A DNA stretch of 64,000 bases from Prosthecomicrobium pneumaticum (GCF_014199915.1 NZ_JACHOO010000013.1:1-64000), one strand, 5' to 3'; positions 17,191 through 26,520 are shown, numbered from the stretch's first letter. The notes: a model not told the origin generated them from the sequence alone. Numbers and translations: made by a program.

Positions 17191-18293
17191 TGTACGAGCT
17201 CAAAGCCGTCCACAAGCGCTACGGGCTCGCCAAGGTCGCGCTGCGCAAGATCGATCTCACCGTGCGCGACCGCGAATTCCTCGTCATCTACGGACCGGCC
17301 GGCGCCGGCAAGAGCACCATCCTCAACATCCTCGCCGGCATCACGCGGCCGACCTCCGGCGATGTGCGGCGCGACGGCGTGTCGATCCTGCGCGTCCCGC
17401 CGGAGCGGCGCGACGCGGCGATGGCCTTCGAAAACTATGCGCTCTATTCGCATCTCTCGGTCGGCGAGAATCTCGCCTTCCCCTTGCGCGCCCGTGGCCT
17501 CGGGGCGGCCGAGATCGCCTCCCGCGTCGCGCGCATCTCCGGCATTCTCGGTATCGGCCATCTGCTCGATCGCCGGCCCGGCCTGCTGTCGGGCGGCCAG
17601 CGCCAGCGCGTCGCGCTCGGCCGGGCGATCATCCGGCCGGCCGACATCTATCTGCTCGACGAGCCGGTCGGCCATCTCGACGCCAAGCTGCGCCACAAGA
17701 TCCGCGCCGAACTGAAGGCGCTCGCCGACGATCTCTCCGCCACCGTCGTCTTCACCACGACCTCCTCGCGCGAGGCGCTGGCGCTCGGCGACCGCGTCGC
17801 GGTGCTGAACGAGGGCCGCATCGAGCAGGCGGGCACGCCGGAGGAACTCTATCACCGGCCGGCCAACGCCTTCGTCGCCTCCTTCGTCGGCGATCCGCCG
17901 ATGAGCTTCCTCTCCGTCGCGCCGCGCCGCGAGGGTGACCGGATCGCCTTCGCGACGCCGGGCGGCATGCCGGTGGCGGCGCTCCCCGCCCGTGCGGTCG
18001 AGTCGCTCCGCGACGAGCCCGGCTCGAGGATCCAGATCGGCTTCCGCTCCAACGAGGTCCGCCTCGCCGGACCGGACGATCCCGGCACGCTGCGCGGCCG
18101 CGTCGATGTCGTCGAGAACCTCGGCTATGTGAAGATCGCGCTCGTCGGCATCGGGGAGGACCAGGTCTCGGTGTCCTTCCCCGCGAGCCGCCATCTTTCG
18201 GTCGGCGAGACCGTCGCCATCGCCTTCCCGCGCGACGCCGTCCATCTGTTCCAGAACGCCCGCGCCATCGCGCACGCGGCGCCCTACGCCTGA
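17190..18293 (+). CDS. ABC transporter ATP-binding protein 1 (MalK/UgpC-like, H-loop His absent)
   Basis: A 367-aa ATPase with an N-terminal ABC domain and C-terminal TOBE-type regulatory domain. Walker A is GPAGAGKST (35-43), signature LSGGQ (133-137) and Walker B YLLDE with the catalytic Glu158. Two key residues differ: the Q-loop position is Glu81 (FENYALY instead of FQxYALY), and the H-loop His is Thr191 (TTSSREA instead of THDQxEA). With the next gene it probably forms a heterodimer whose ATP sites are unequal. The rest of the protein has normal length. Confidence 0.9.
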   Translation: MYELKAVHKRYGLAKVALRKIDLTVRDREFLVIYGPAGAGKSTILNILAGITRPTSGDVRRDGVSILRVPPERRDAAMAFENYALYSHLSVGENLAFPLRARGLGAAEIASRVARISGILGIGHLLDRRPGLLSGGQRQRVALGRAIIRPADIYLLDEPVGHLDAKLRHKIRAELKALADDLSATVVFTTTSSREALALGDRVAVLNEGRIEQAGTPEELYHRPANAFVASFVGDPPMSFLSVAPRREGDRIAFATPGGMPVAALPARAVESLRDEPGSRIQIGFRSNEVRLAGPDDPGTLRGRVDVVENLGYVKIALVGIGEDQVSVSFPASRHLSVGETVAIAFPRDAVHLFQNARAIAHAAPYA

Positions 18294-18304
18294 GGAGAGC
18301 GACC

Positions 18305-19399
18305 ATGGCATCGATCAGGGCGGAAAACCTCGTCAAGCGCTACGGCGCGTTCCGCGCCGTGCACGGCATCGATTTCGATATTGCCGACGGCGAGTTCGTC
18401 GCCATTCTGGGACCGTCCGGCTGCGGCAAATCATCGACCATGCGGATGATCGCCGGGCTCGAATCGATCACCGAAGGGGCGATCTATTTCGACGGCAAAC
18501 GGGCGAACGAGACCCGGGCACGCGACCGCAACGTCGCCATGTCGTTCGAATCCTACGCGCTCTATCCGACCATCACGATCTACGAGAACATCGCCTTTCC
18601 GCTTCGCTCGGCGGCGGTCGAGGCGCGCGAGATCGACCGGCGGGTGCGCGACGTCGCCGAGAAGATGGAGCTGACCGCGCTGCTCGACCTGAAGCCGCAC
18701 GGCCTCTCCTCCGGCCAGGCGCAGCGCGTCGGCCTCGCCCGCGCGCTGGTGCGCAAGCCCTCCGTCTTCCTGCTCGACGAGCCGATCTCACATCTCGACA
18801 CGCGCCAGCGCTACCGGATGCGCCGCTTCATCAAGAGCCTGCACCAGGAATTCCACTACACCATGATCTATGTGACGCACGATCAGGAGGAGGCGCTCGC
18901 GCTCGCCGATCGCGTCATGGTGATGAGCGACGGCGAGATCCAGCAGATGGCGACGCCGGACGAGGTCTACGCCCGCCCGCGCAACGCCTTCGTCGCCGGC
19001 TTCGTCGGCGAGCCGCCGATCAATTTCGTCGATTGCCGCGTTCGGCGCGACGCCGCGGGCTGGGCGGTCGAGTTCGAGGGGCATCGCCTCCTGCTGCCGG
19101 AGCGGCTCCACCGCGCCGCCGAACGGGTCGGCGACGAGGGTCTCGCGGCGATCCGGCCGCATTTCCTCTCGATCGGCGAGAACGGCCCGATGGTGATCGA
19201 GGGCCGGGTCTTCGTGACGGAGGAGTTGCAGGACCAGAACCTCATCTTCGTCGACATCGGCGGCACGCGCTTCACCATCGTCGCACACCCTTCCGTGAAG
19301 CCGAGGCGGGGCGACATCGTGCCGGTCGCCATCGATCCGGATCATCTTCTGTTGTTCCCGCGCAGCGAAGCCAAGAAGTTCGAGGATCTCGCGGCATGA
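18305..19399 (+). CDS. ABC transporter ATP-binding protein 2 (MalK/UgpC-like, LSSGQ signature)
   Basis: A 364-aa paralogue of the preceding ATPase, with ABC and TOBE-type domains. Walker A is GPSGCGKSS (36-44), Walker B FLLDE with Glu159, and the H-loop His192 is present (VTHDQEEA). The signature is degenerate, LSSGQ (134-138), and the Q-loop position is Glu82 (FESYALY). Combined with the first ATPase, one composite site would have canonical LSGGQ and His, the other neither. GAGGAG precedes the ATG. Its stop overlaps the GMC gene start (ATGA). Confidence 0.9.
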   Translation: MASIRAENLVKRYGAFRAVHGIDFDIADGEFVAILGPSGCGKSSTMRMIAGLESITEGAIYFDGKRANETRARDRNVAMSFESYALYPTITIYENIAFPLRSAAVEAREIDRRVRDVAEKMELTALLDLKPHGLSSGQAQRVGLARALVRKPSVFLLDEPISHLDTRQRYRMRRFIKSLHQEFHYTMIYVTHDQEEALALADRVMVMSDGEIQQMATPDEVYARPRNAFVAGFVGEPPINFVDCRVRRDAAGWAVEFEGHRLLLPERLHRAAERVGDEGLAAIRPHFLSIGENGPMVIEGRVFVTEELQDQNLIFVDIGGTRFTIVAHPSVKPRRGDIVPVAIDPDHLLLFPRSEAKKFEDLAA

Positions 19400-21054
19400 C
19401 GACCGATTACATCGTGGTCGGCGGCGGCTCGTCGGGCTGCCTCGTCGCCGGCAAGCTCGCCGCCGAGCACAACGCCCGCGTTCTGGTGCTCGAGGCGGGT
19501 CCGAGCGACCGCAACCCGCTCATCCGCATGCCGGCCGGCTACGTCAAGCTGCTCGGCGTCGAGAAATACATGTGGTTCTACAAGTCCGTCCCGCAGGGCA
19601 ATCTCGGCGGCCGGACGCCGATCATCCCGCAGGGCCGCGTGCTCGGCGGCGGCTCCTCGGTCAACGCCATGGTCTATATCCGCGGCCAGGCCGAGGATTA
19701 CGACGCCTGGGAGGCGGCGACCGGTAGCGCCGAGTGGAACTACGAGCACCTCCTGCCCTATTTCGTCGGCATGGAGGACAATGACCGCCTCAACAACGTC
19801 TTCCACGGCATGGGCGGTCCCTGGAAAGTGTCCGATCCGCGTCAGATCTGCGACCTCTCCCGCGCCTTCGTGAAGGCGGCGCAGGGCATCGGCCTGCCCT
19901 TCAACGCCGATTTCAACGGCGAGAGCCAGCGCGGCGTCGGTTTCTGGCAGCTGAACACCTCCGGCGGCCGGCGCTGCTCGGCGGCGGATGCTTTCCTGCG
20001 GCCGGCGCTCGGCAGCGGCCGGCTCGAGGTGAAGACCGGATGCTTCGTCGACCGGATCCTGATCGAGAACGGCCGCGCCGTCGGCGTCGAATATCGCGAG
20101 GGCGGCCGGAAGCGGGTGGCGCGCTGCGAACGCGAGGTGCTGCTCGCCGCCGGCGCGATCGCGACGCCGAAGGTGCTGATGCTGTCGGGCATCGGCGCCG
20201 CCGGCGATCTCGCCGCCCACGGGATCAAGCCGCTGGTCGATCTCGCCGGCGTCGGCCGCAATCTGCAGGATCACACCGAAACGCCGGTGCTCGCCTTCTG
20301 CAACGGCCCGCACGGTTATTTCGGCCACGATCGCGGCGCGAAGCAGATCCGCAACGGCGCGCAATACATGGCCTTCGGCTCCGGCCCGGTCAGTTCCAAC
20401 GGCGTCGAGGCCGGCGCCTTCCTCGATCCGGACGATCTCTCCGCCGCACCGAAGCTGCAGCAGTTCTGCATCCCCTCCGTCTATCTCGACAAGGACCACA
20501 GCGACGTCGAGCCGACCTACGGCATCACCATCAACTCCTGCGTCGCGCGGCCCCGCTCACGCGGCAGCGTCCGGCTCGCCTCGGCCGATCCCGACGATCA
20601 GCCGCTCGTCGATCCGAACTATCTCGCCGATCCGGAAGACCTGCGCCTCTCGGTCGCCGGCGTCCGGCGCGCCCGCGAAATCATGGCGCAGGAGCCGCTC
20701 CGTTCGATGATCGAGCGCGAGATCTTCCCCGGTCCCGACAAGCAGAGCGACGCGGATCTCGCCGAGCACGCCAAGCGGTTCGTGAAGACCGTCTATCACC
20801 CGGTCGGCACCTGCCGGATGGGCCGGGCGGACGATACGCAGGCCGTCGTCGACACGCGGCTCCGGGTGCGCGGCGTCGAGGGGCTGCGCGTCGTCGACGC
20901 CTCGATCATGCCGACCATCATCAGCGGCAACACCAACGCCATCACCCTCGTCATCGCCGACAAGGCGGTCGAGTTCATTACCGGGAAGGCCCAGCGCGCC
21001 CCGGCCCCCGCCGGGGTCGGGCGGGCCGCCCATGCCTCGCCAGCCAGCCGCTAG
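19396..21054 (+). CDS. GMC family FAD-dependent oxidoreductase
   Basis: A 552-aa glucose-methanol-choline oxidoreductase. It begins with the FAD-binding loop VGGGSSGCLVAG and LEAGPSD, has the GMC signature GRVLGGGSSVNAMVYIRG, and ends with catalytic His in YHPVGTCRMG and Asn in SGNTNA. Such enzymes oxidise primary alcohols or polyols (choline, PEG, sugars) to aldehydes, passing electrons to oxygen or a carrier. No signal peptide is seen. The ATG at 19396 overlaps the preceding stop; a much longer open frame upstream only overlaps the ATPase gene. The aldehyde could go to the AldA-like enzyme encoded downstream. Confidence 0.9.
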   Translation: MTTDYIVVGGGSSGCLVAGKLAAEHNARVLVLEAGPSDRNPLIRMPAGYVKLLGVEKYMWFYKSVPQGNLGGRTPIIPQGRVLGGGSSVNAMVYIRGQAEDYDAWEAATGSAEWNYEHLLPYFVGMEDNDRLNNVFHGMGGPWKVSDPRQICDLSRAFVKAAQGIGLPFNADFNGESQRGVGFWQLNTSGGRRCSAADAFLRPALGSGRLEVKTGCFVDRILIENGRAVGVEYREGGRKRVARCEREVLLAAGAIATPKVLMLSGIGAAGDLAAHGIKPLVDLAGVGRNLQDHTETPVLAFCNGPHGYFGHDRGAKQIRNGAQYMAFGSGPVSSNGVEAGAFLDPDDLSAAPKLQQFCIPSVYLDKDHSDVEPTYGITINSCVARPRSRGSVRLASADPDDQPLVDPNYLADPEDLRLSVAGVRRAREIMAQEPLRSMIEREIFPGPDKQSDADLAEHAKRFVKTVYHPVGTCRMGRADDTQAVVDTRLRVRGVEGLRVVDASIMPTIISGNTNAITLVIADKAVEFITGKAQRAPAPAGVGRAAHASPASR

Positions 21055-21069
21055 GAGCGAAAGCCCGCC

Positions 21070-21597
21070 ATGCCGCCGATCAAGATCGATCCCAATCCGC
21101 GCATGCCCTACCAGCACCCGATGCCGAAGGAGACGCTGCCCGACATCGTCATCCCGGACGCGGTGCCGCAGGACGAGCGGATCTGGGTGCCGCAGGCCGA
21201 CCGCGTGTGGTTCCGCCCGCTCTGCCTCAACCGCTCGCAGGGCTACTGGATGAACCTGCTGCGGGTGAGGAAGTCGGGGGTCCTGTCGCGCCACCGCCAT
21301 CCGCAGTCCGTGCACGGCTATGTCATCAAGGGCAGGTGGCACTATCTCGAGCATCCCTGGGTCGCGGAAGCCGGTGGCTATGTCTTCGAGCCGCCGGGCG
21401 AGACGCACACACTCGTCGTGCCCGACGATGTCGAGGAGATGATCACGCTCTTCCAGGTCAACGGCATCATGTACTATGTCGATGCCTATGGTGACCCGCT
21501 CGGCTTCGAGGATGTGTTCACCAAGATCGACATGTGCCGCGAGCACTATGCCAAGGTGGGGCTCGGCGCCGACTATGTCGACCAGTTCATCCGCTAG
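21070..21597 (+). CDS. Cupin, 2,4'-dihydroxyacetophenone dioxygenase-like
   Basis: A 175-aa single-domain cupin. The metal-site strand reads LSRHRHPQSVHGYVIKG, and a later GETHTLVVP supplies another His. Size and sequence resemble the 2,4'-dihydroxyacetophenone dioxygenase family, which cleaves a C-C bond next to a carbonyl using one iron. Relatives are often found in operons with no aromatic pathway, so the assignment is to the family only. It lies 15 nt after the GMC gene and overlaps the SDR gene start by 23 nt. Confidence 0.8.
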   Translation: MPPIKIDPNPRMPYQHPMPKETLPDIVIPDAVPQDERIWVPQADRVWFRPLCLNRSQGYWMNLLRVRKSGVLSRHRHPQSVHGYVIKGRWHYLEHPWVAEAGGYVFEPPGETHTLVVPDDVEEMITLFQVNGIMYYVDAYGDPLGFEDVFTKIDMCREHYAKVGLGADYVDQFIR

Positions 21598-22351
21598 CCC
21601 GGCGGCGATCGCCGCGAGCCTGCGCCCCGGCCTCTTCGAGGGCCGCACGGTGCTCGTCACCGGCGGCACGTCCGGCATCGGCGCCGCCGTCGCCGAGGCC
21701 TTCCTCGCCCTCGGCGCCGATGTCCTCGCGACCGGCGCGACCGAGCGCGAGGTCGCCGCGGCGCGGCAGACGCCCACCCTTTCGGGCGTGCGGTTCGAGC
21801 GGCTCGACGTGCGCGACGGCGCGGCGGTCGAGGCGCTCGTCGCCGCGCTGCCCCGGCTCGACCATCTCGTCAATTGCGCCGGGGTGATCCGCCGTGTCGA
21901 GGAATGGCGGCCGGAGGTGTTCGTCGACGTCGTCGACATCAATCTCAACGGCACGATGCGGGTCTGCAGCGCGGCGCGGCCGCGCCTCGCGCAGAGCCGC
22001 GGCACCATCGTCAACACCGCCTCGATGCTCGCCTTCTTCGGCGGCGGGCTGGTGCCGGGCTATTCGGCCTCGAAGGGCGGCGTGGTGCAATTGACCAAAT
22101 CGCTCGCCATCGCCTGCGCGGCCGAGGGCATCCGCGTCAACGCCGTCGCGCCGGGCTGGATCGCGACCCCGCTCACCCAGCCGCTGCGCGACGATCCCGA
22201 GCGCAACGGCCAGATCACCGGCCGCACCGCCGCGAAGCGCTGGGGCGAGCCCGCGGAGGTCGCCGGCGGCGTGCTGTTCCTGTCCTCGCCGCTCGCGAGC
22301 TTCGTCACCGGTGCGGTGCTCGCCATCGACGGCGGCTATCTGATCACGTGA
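21575..22351 (+). CDS. SDR family oxidoreductase
   Basis: A 258-aa classical SDR: TGGTSGIG cofactor loop (about residue 24), NCAG, and YSASK active site; it ends AIDGGYLIT. The ATG at 21575 lies inside the end of the cupin gene and gives a normal-length N-terminus; earlier in-frame ATGs back to 21476 would only add residues read out of frame from the cupin. A weak GGTGGGG precedes the start. Role: dehydrogenation within the catabolic operon, substrate unknown. Confidence 0.86.
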   Translation: MSTSSSASPAAIAASLRPGLFEGRTVLVTGGTSGIGAAVAEAFLALGADVLATGATEREVAAARQTPTLSGVRFERLDVRDGAAVEALVAALPRLDHLVNCAGVIRRVEEWRPEVFVDVVDINLNGTMRVCSAARPRLAQSRGTIVNTASMLAFFGGGLVPGYSASKGGVVQLTKSLAIACAAEGIRVNAVAPGWIATPLTQPLRDDPERNGQITGRTAAKRWGEPAEVAGGVLFLSSPLASFVTGAVLAIDGGYLIT

Positions 22352-22359
22352 GAGACATC

Positions 22360-23349
22360 ATGAAGGCGATCGTCGTTCCCCGGAGCGGCGGCGGGCTCGA
22401 CTCCGTCGCTCTCGCCGAGCTGCCCATGCCCGAGCCCGGCCCGGGCGAGGTGCGGCTGCGCGTCGAGGCCGTGTCGCTCAATCCGGTCGACTGGAAGCTC
22501 GCCGTCTCCGGCCATCCGCGCTGGACCTTCCCGCACGTTCTGGGGCTCGACGCGGCCGGCACGGTCGACGCCGTCGGGCCGGGCGCGACGGCCTGGCGGA
22601 CGGGGGACCGCGCCGTCTTCCACGGCAATCTGTCGAAGGCCGGCGTGTTCGCCGAATATGCGATCGCGCCGGAGCACGTGCTGTCGCGTGTGCCGGACGG
22701 CGTCCCGGCCGAGGCGGCGGCGGCTCTGCCTTGCGCAGGCTACACCGCGTATCAGGCGCTGTTCCGCAAGGTGAAGATCGAGGCCGGCCAGACCGTGCTC
22801 GTCCAGGGCGCGAATGGCGGCGTCGGCGGCTTCGCCGTGCAGCTCGCCGCGACGGCCGGCGCGCGCGTGATCGGCCTCGCGCGCGCCGAGCATCACGCCG
22901 CGGTCCGCCGGCTCGGCGCCGAGACGGTGCTCGACTATCGCGACGCCGATCTCGCGCCGCGCATCCGCGCGCTGACCGAAGGCGGTCATGGCGTCGACGT
23001 TATGATCGAGGTGGCCAATCCCGGCGACGCCCGGACGTCCTTCGCCTTCATCCATTACAACGGCCACCTCGTCTCGATCGACCCGCTGCCGAATCTGGCC
23101 GAGGTGAAGCCCTACACCCACGCGATCTCGGTGCACGAGGTCGCGCTCGGCGGCGCCTATCTCGCCGGCCACACCCCGACCGAGCGCGATTTCGCCCGCA
23201 TGGGCGACGATCTCCTCGCGCGCCTCGCCGCCGGCTCGCTCGATCCGATGATCGAGGAGCGGATCGACATGGCGGCGATTCCCGACGCGCTCGGCCGGCT
23301 CCGCTGCCGCGCGGTGACCGGCAAGATCGTCGCCCGCATCGCCGCCTGA
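22360..23349 (+). CDS. Zinc-free medium-chain dehydrogenase / quinone oxidoreductase-like
   Basis: A 329-aa MDR-superfamily enzyme. The N-terminal GroES-like domain has NPVDWKLAVSG and LGLDAAGTVDAVG, and the NADPH loop is GANGGVGGFAVQLA (about 144-157). The Cys/His catalytic zinc ligands of alcohol dehydrogenases are absent, as in quinone oxidoreductases and enoyl reductases. It starts 8 nt after the SDR stop. It probably reduces a conjugated carbonyl or quinone-like intermediate with NADPH, but this is family-level knowledge. Confidence 0.88.
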   Translation: MKAIVVPRSGGGLDSVALAELPMPEPGPGEVRLRVEAVSLNPVDWKLAVSGHPRWTFPHVLGLDAAGTVDAVGPGATAWRTGDRAVFHGNLSKAGVFAEYAIAPEHVLSRVPDGVPAEAAAALPCAGYTAYQALFRKVKIEAGQTVLVQGANGGVGGFAVQLAATAGARVIGLARAEHHAAVRRLGAETVLDYRDADLAPRIRALTEGGHGVDVMIEVANPGDARTSFAFIHYNGHLVSIDPLPNLAEVKPYTHAISVHEVALGGAYLAGHTPTERDFARMGDDLLARLAAGSLDPMIEERIDMAAIPDALGRLRCRAVTGKIVARIAA

Positions 23350-23377
23350 AGGCGGTCCATTTCCGAGGGAGGAAGCC

Positions 23378-24817
23378 ATGACGCAGAACGCGCATTTCAT
23401 CGACGGACGCTTCATCGATCCCGCCCCGGCGGGCGAGCGCATCGCGGTCTACAATCCGGCGACCGAGGCGCAGATCGCCGACATCCCCGACGCCACGCCG
23501 GCCGAGGTCGACGCGGCGGTCGCCGCGGCGCGCCGTGCGCAGACGGGCTGGGCCGAACTGCCGGCGATCGAGCGCGCGGCCCATGTGAAGGCGATCGCCG
23601 CGCGGATCCGCGACCGGGCCGATGAGATCGCCGAGACGATCGTGCGCGAGCAGGGCAAGATCCGCGCGCTCGCACAGGGCGAAGTGCTCGGCATGGCCGG
23701 GCTCATGGACTACATGGCCGAATGGGCCCGCCGCATCGAGGGCGAGATCATCCCGAGCGACCGCAGGGGCGAGACGATCTTCCTCCACCGCGTGCCGATC
23801 GGCGTCGTCGCCGGCATCCTGCCGTGGAACTTCCCCTTCTACCTGATCGGCCGCAAGCTCGCGCCCGCCCTCGTCGCGGGCAACACGATCGTCATCAAGC
23901 CGAGCGAGGAAACCCCGCTCAACGCCTTCCTCTTCGCCGAGATCGTCGAGGAGGTCGGCCTGCCCGCGGGCGTCTTCAATCTCGTCTCCGGCCGCGGCCG
24001 GACCACCGGCGCCGCCCTGTCGGGCCATCCCGGCATCGACCTCGTCTCCTTCACGGGCAGTGTCGCGACCGGCACGGCGATCATGCAGGCGGCGGCGAAG
24101 AACCTCACCCGCGTCAATCTCGAACTCGGCGGCAAGGCGCCGGCGATCGTGCTCGCCGATGCCGATCTCGACCTCGCGGTCGAGGCGATCACCCGCTCGC
24201 GCATCAACAATACCGGCCAGGTCTGCAATTGCGCCGAGCGGATCTTCGTCGAGGCGCCGGTGGCCGACGCCTTCACGGAGAAATTCGTCGAGCGGATGAG
24301 CCGGGTGCGCTATGGCGACCCGCTCGCCGAGACGGATCTCGACATGGGGCCGCTCGTCAGCGCGGTGCAATTGCAGAAGGTCGCCGCCATGGTCGACCGG
24401 GCGAAGGCGGACGGCGCGACGGTGGCGCTCGGCGGCCATGTCGCGGAGCGCGGCCGCGGCCACCATTATGCGCCGACCGTGCTCACCCAATGCCGGCCGG
24501 ACATGGAGATCATGCGCAGCGAAATCTTCGGCCCGGTCGCCCCGATCGCCGTCGTGCAGAGCGCCGAAGAGGCGGTCGCCCACGCCAACGACACCGAATA
24601 CGGCCTCACCTCGTCGCTCTACACGCGCGATCTCAACAAGGCGATGAAGGTGACCCGGGCGCTGAAATTCGGCGAGACCTATGTCAACCGGGAGAATGGC
24701 GAGGCCTATCAGGGCTTCCACGCCGGCCGCAGGAAATCCGGCATCGGCGGCGCCGACGGCAAGCACGGCTTCTACGAATACATGGAAACCCAGACCGTCT
24801 ATATCGAGCACGGCTGA
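23378..24817 (+). CDS. aldA: Aldehyde dehydrogenase, lactaldehyde/glycolaldehyde dehydrogenase-like
   Basis: A 479-aa NAD-dependent aldehyde dehydrogenase, the same length as E. coli AldA. Catalytic residues are Glu in LELGGKAP and Cys in NTGQVCNCAE; EIFGPVAPI is the conserved cofactor segment. The C-terminus, with NRENGEAYQGFHAGRRKSG, trimmed by similarity to ENxEAxQGFHAG and GIGGADGKHG, is strikingly like AldA, which oxidises lactaldehyde and glycolaldehyde. GAGGGAGG lies before the ATG. As the last gene of the operon it would turn the aldehyde made by upstream dehydrogenases into an acid. Confidence 0.9.
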   Translation: MTQNAHFIDGRFIDPAPAGERIAVYNPATEAQIADIPDATPAEVDAAVAAARRAQTGWAELPAIERAAHVKAIAARIRDRADEIAETIVREQGKIRALAQGEVLGMAGLMDYMAEWARRIEGEIIPSDRRGETIFLHRVPIGVVAGILPWNFPFYLIGRKLAPALVAGNTIVIKPSEETPLNAFLFAEIVEEVGLPAGVFNLVSGRGRTTGAALSGHPGIDLVSFTGSVATGTAIMQAAAKNLTRVNLELGGKAPAIVLADADLDLAVEAITRSRINNTGQVCNCAERIFVEAPVADAFTEKFVERMSRVRYGDPLAETDLDMGPLVSAVQLQKVAAMVDRAKADGATVALGGHVAERGRGHHYAPTVLTQCRPDMEIMRSEIFGPVAPIAVVQSAEEAVAHANDTEYGLTSSLYTRDLNKAMKVTRALKFGETYVNRENGEAYQGFHAGRRKSGIGGADGKHGFYEYMETQTVYIEHG

Positions 24818-25174
24818 CACGGGCGGGGCGGACGGGCCGCAGAGGGCGCGGCCTCCGCTTCCCGGCGGCGATCCTTCTTCTTCGCACCGTGCCGTTTCAC
24901 CGCGGCGATGCCGGCGGCGAGGTCGTGGTCGATCAACCCGGGGTCGATCAACCGGGGAGAGCGCCGCGCCGCTTGCCACCCGGGGGGATGGCCGGCAGCA
25001 TGACGGGACCGACCGCGATCCCCGGGGCCGCCGCTCGCCCGGCCCGCCCGCAATCCGCTCCATGCCCCGCTCCGAGATCGCGTCCCGAGCCGGCGTCGGG
25101 GCGATCGCGGTCCGGACGAATTGACGATCGTCCAAGGCGAACCGGCGCCGCCGCGCCCGACGGCCGCGGGCGGC
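24818..25174. other. Gene-free gap with a short tandem repeat
   Basis: This 357-bp gap separates the plus-strand catabolic operon from the converging zinc locus. No coding signal is convincing. GGTCGATCAACC occurs twice with a 15-bp period (24927-24938 and 24942-24953). No clear U-tailed terminator is seen for either side. Confidence 0.5.
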
Positions 25175-25450
25175 TCAGGGGCGCCGTGCGAGGGCGGCGA
25201 GGAGGTCCGCCCGCGCGATGTCGGCGAGCCCGCCGTGCAGGCGGACGGTCTCGATCGGCAGGCCGGGCCGCAGGATGCCGATCACCGTCTCGATCGCCGG
25301 GCATCCCGGATCGCGACAGGCGAGTTCGGTCACCGAGACGGGTATCGCATCCTCGAGGCCGAGCGCGTCGCGGACCCACGCCTTGATACGGCGGCTCAGC
25401 TCCGGCAGCGGGAGACGGCGTGGGGCGAGCGGGTTGTCGGGCAACATCAT
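25175..25450 (-). CDS. Small conserved protein with CRDPGC motif, COG0523-associated
   Basis: A 91-aa soluble protein. Its core ELACRDPGCPAIETVIGILR matches my memory of a small family with an E-L-x-C-x-x-P-G-C-P-x-x-E-T-V-I signature seen near COG0523 GTPases and sometimes misnamed nitrate reductase. The two Cys are good metal-ligand candidates. Two adjacent ATGs at 25450 and 25447 have GAGGA about 8 nt upstream. It is the last gene of the zur-COG0523 unit, 71 nt after the GTPase, so it may receive or hold zinc under starvation (inference). Confidence 0.7.
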   Translation of the reverse strand: MMLPDNPLAPRRLPLPELSRRIKAWVRDALGLEDAIPVSVTELACRDPGCPAIETVIGILRPGLPIETVRLHGGLADIARADLLAALARRP

Positions 25451-25521
25451 GGTCGCGTGTCCTCGGGAGGGGAGCCGCAACGCCGGTGGGAGACGGCAAG
25501 AGGAACCGCCGGGGCTTCCCG

Positions 25522-26520
25522 TCAGGCCGGGGCGAGGCGGTCGGGCTCGGCGCGGCAGCGGAGAAAGCCGTCCTCGATCACGTCGCGCGGCAGATTGCGG
25601 CCGATAAAGACGATCCGGCTGACCCGCTTCTCGTCCGCGCGCCACGGCCTCTGGTGATCGCCCTCGAGGAGCATGTGCACAGCCTGCACGACGAAGCGGT
25701 CGTCGTCGCCGGCGAAGGCGAGAATGCCCTTCATGCGCAGCATGTCCATGCCGAAGCTCTGGCTGATCATCTGGATCCAGGGCAGGAATTTCCCCGGATC
25801 GAGCGGATCCTCTGTGATGAGGGAAAAGCTCGCGACATGGTCGTCGTGATGGTGGTCGTGCGCACCGTCGAGGAAGTCCGGCTCGGCCTCGAGAATTCGT
25901 GCGAGATCGAAGGCGCCGCGGCCGAGCACCGCATCGAGCGATACGTCGCAGCGGACGGAATGCTCGATCGTGGCGGTCGGGTTGATCCGCCGGATGCGCG
26001 CCGCGACCGATCTCAGCGCCTCGGGCGTGACGAGGTCCGTCTTGTTCAGAACGATGACGTCGGCGAAGGCGATCTGCTCCTGCGCCTCGGGCGCCTGCTC
26101 CAGCTCGTCGAGCAGATGCTTCGCATCGGCGACGGTGACGATCGCGTCGAGCCGGGTCTTGCGCCGCACGTCCTCGTCGACGAAAAAGGTCTGCGCAACG
26201 GGGGCCGGGTCGGCGAGACCGGTGGTCTCGACCAGGATCGCGTCGAACCGGTCGCTCCGCCGCATCAGTCCATCGATGATGCGGATCAGATCGCCGCGCA
26301 CCGTGCAGCATATGCAGCCATTGTTCATCTCGAACACTTCCTCGTCGGCATCGACGATCAGGTCGTTGTCGATGCCGACCTCGCCGAACTCGTTGACGAT
26401 CACGGCATAGCGCTTGCCGTGCCGCTCCGAGAGGATGCGATTGAGGAGCGTCGTCTTGCCGGCGCCGAGATAGCCGGTGAGGACCGTAACGGGCGTCTGG
26501 CGGGTCGGCTGCACGGACAT
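25522..26520 (-). CDS. COG0523 (CobW/G3E) GTPase with His-rich loop
   Basis: A 332-aa G3E P-loop GTPase, the family of metallochaperones that includes ZNG1, YeiR and CobW. Walker A is GYLGAGKTT (16-24), the metal-binding CxCC motif is CICC (69-72), and NKTD near 155 gives guanine specificity. A His-rich stretch HDHHHDDH around residue 225 could bind zinc or nickel. The C-terminal CobW_C domain carries FVGRxxxR-like IGRNLPRD. It lies 32 nt after the next COG0523 gene and belongs to the zur unit, so zinc delivery is the likely role. Confidence 0.9.
   Translation of the reverse strand: MSVQPTRQTPVTVLTGYLGAGKTTLLNRILSERHGKRYAVIVNEFGEVGIDNDLIVDADEEVFEMNNGCICCTVRGDLIRIIDGLMRRSDRFDAILVETTGLADPAPVAQTFFVDEDVRRKTRLDAIVTVADAKHLLDELEQAPEAQEQIAFADVIVLNKTDLVTPEALRSVAARIRRINPTATIEHSVRCDVSLDAVLGRGAFDLARILEAEPDFLDGAHDHHHDDHVASFSLITEDPLDPGKFLPWIQMISQSFGMDMLRMKGILAFAGDDDRFVVQAVHMLLEGDHQRPWRADEKRVSRIVFIGRNLPRDVIEDGFLRCRAEPDRLAPA

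Noticed and set aside
19033-19395. Extension of the GMC oxidoreductase into the ATPase gene
   Set aside because: The FAD loop begins right after the ATG at 19396, and the extension is out-of-frame ATPase sequence.
24927-24953. CRISPR-like repeats
   Set aside because: Just two copies of 12 bp with a 15-bp period and no spacers; a trivial tandem duplication.
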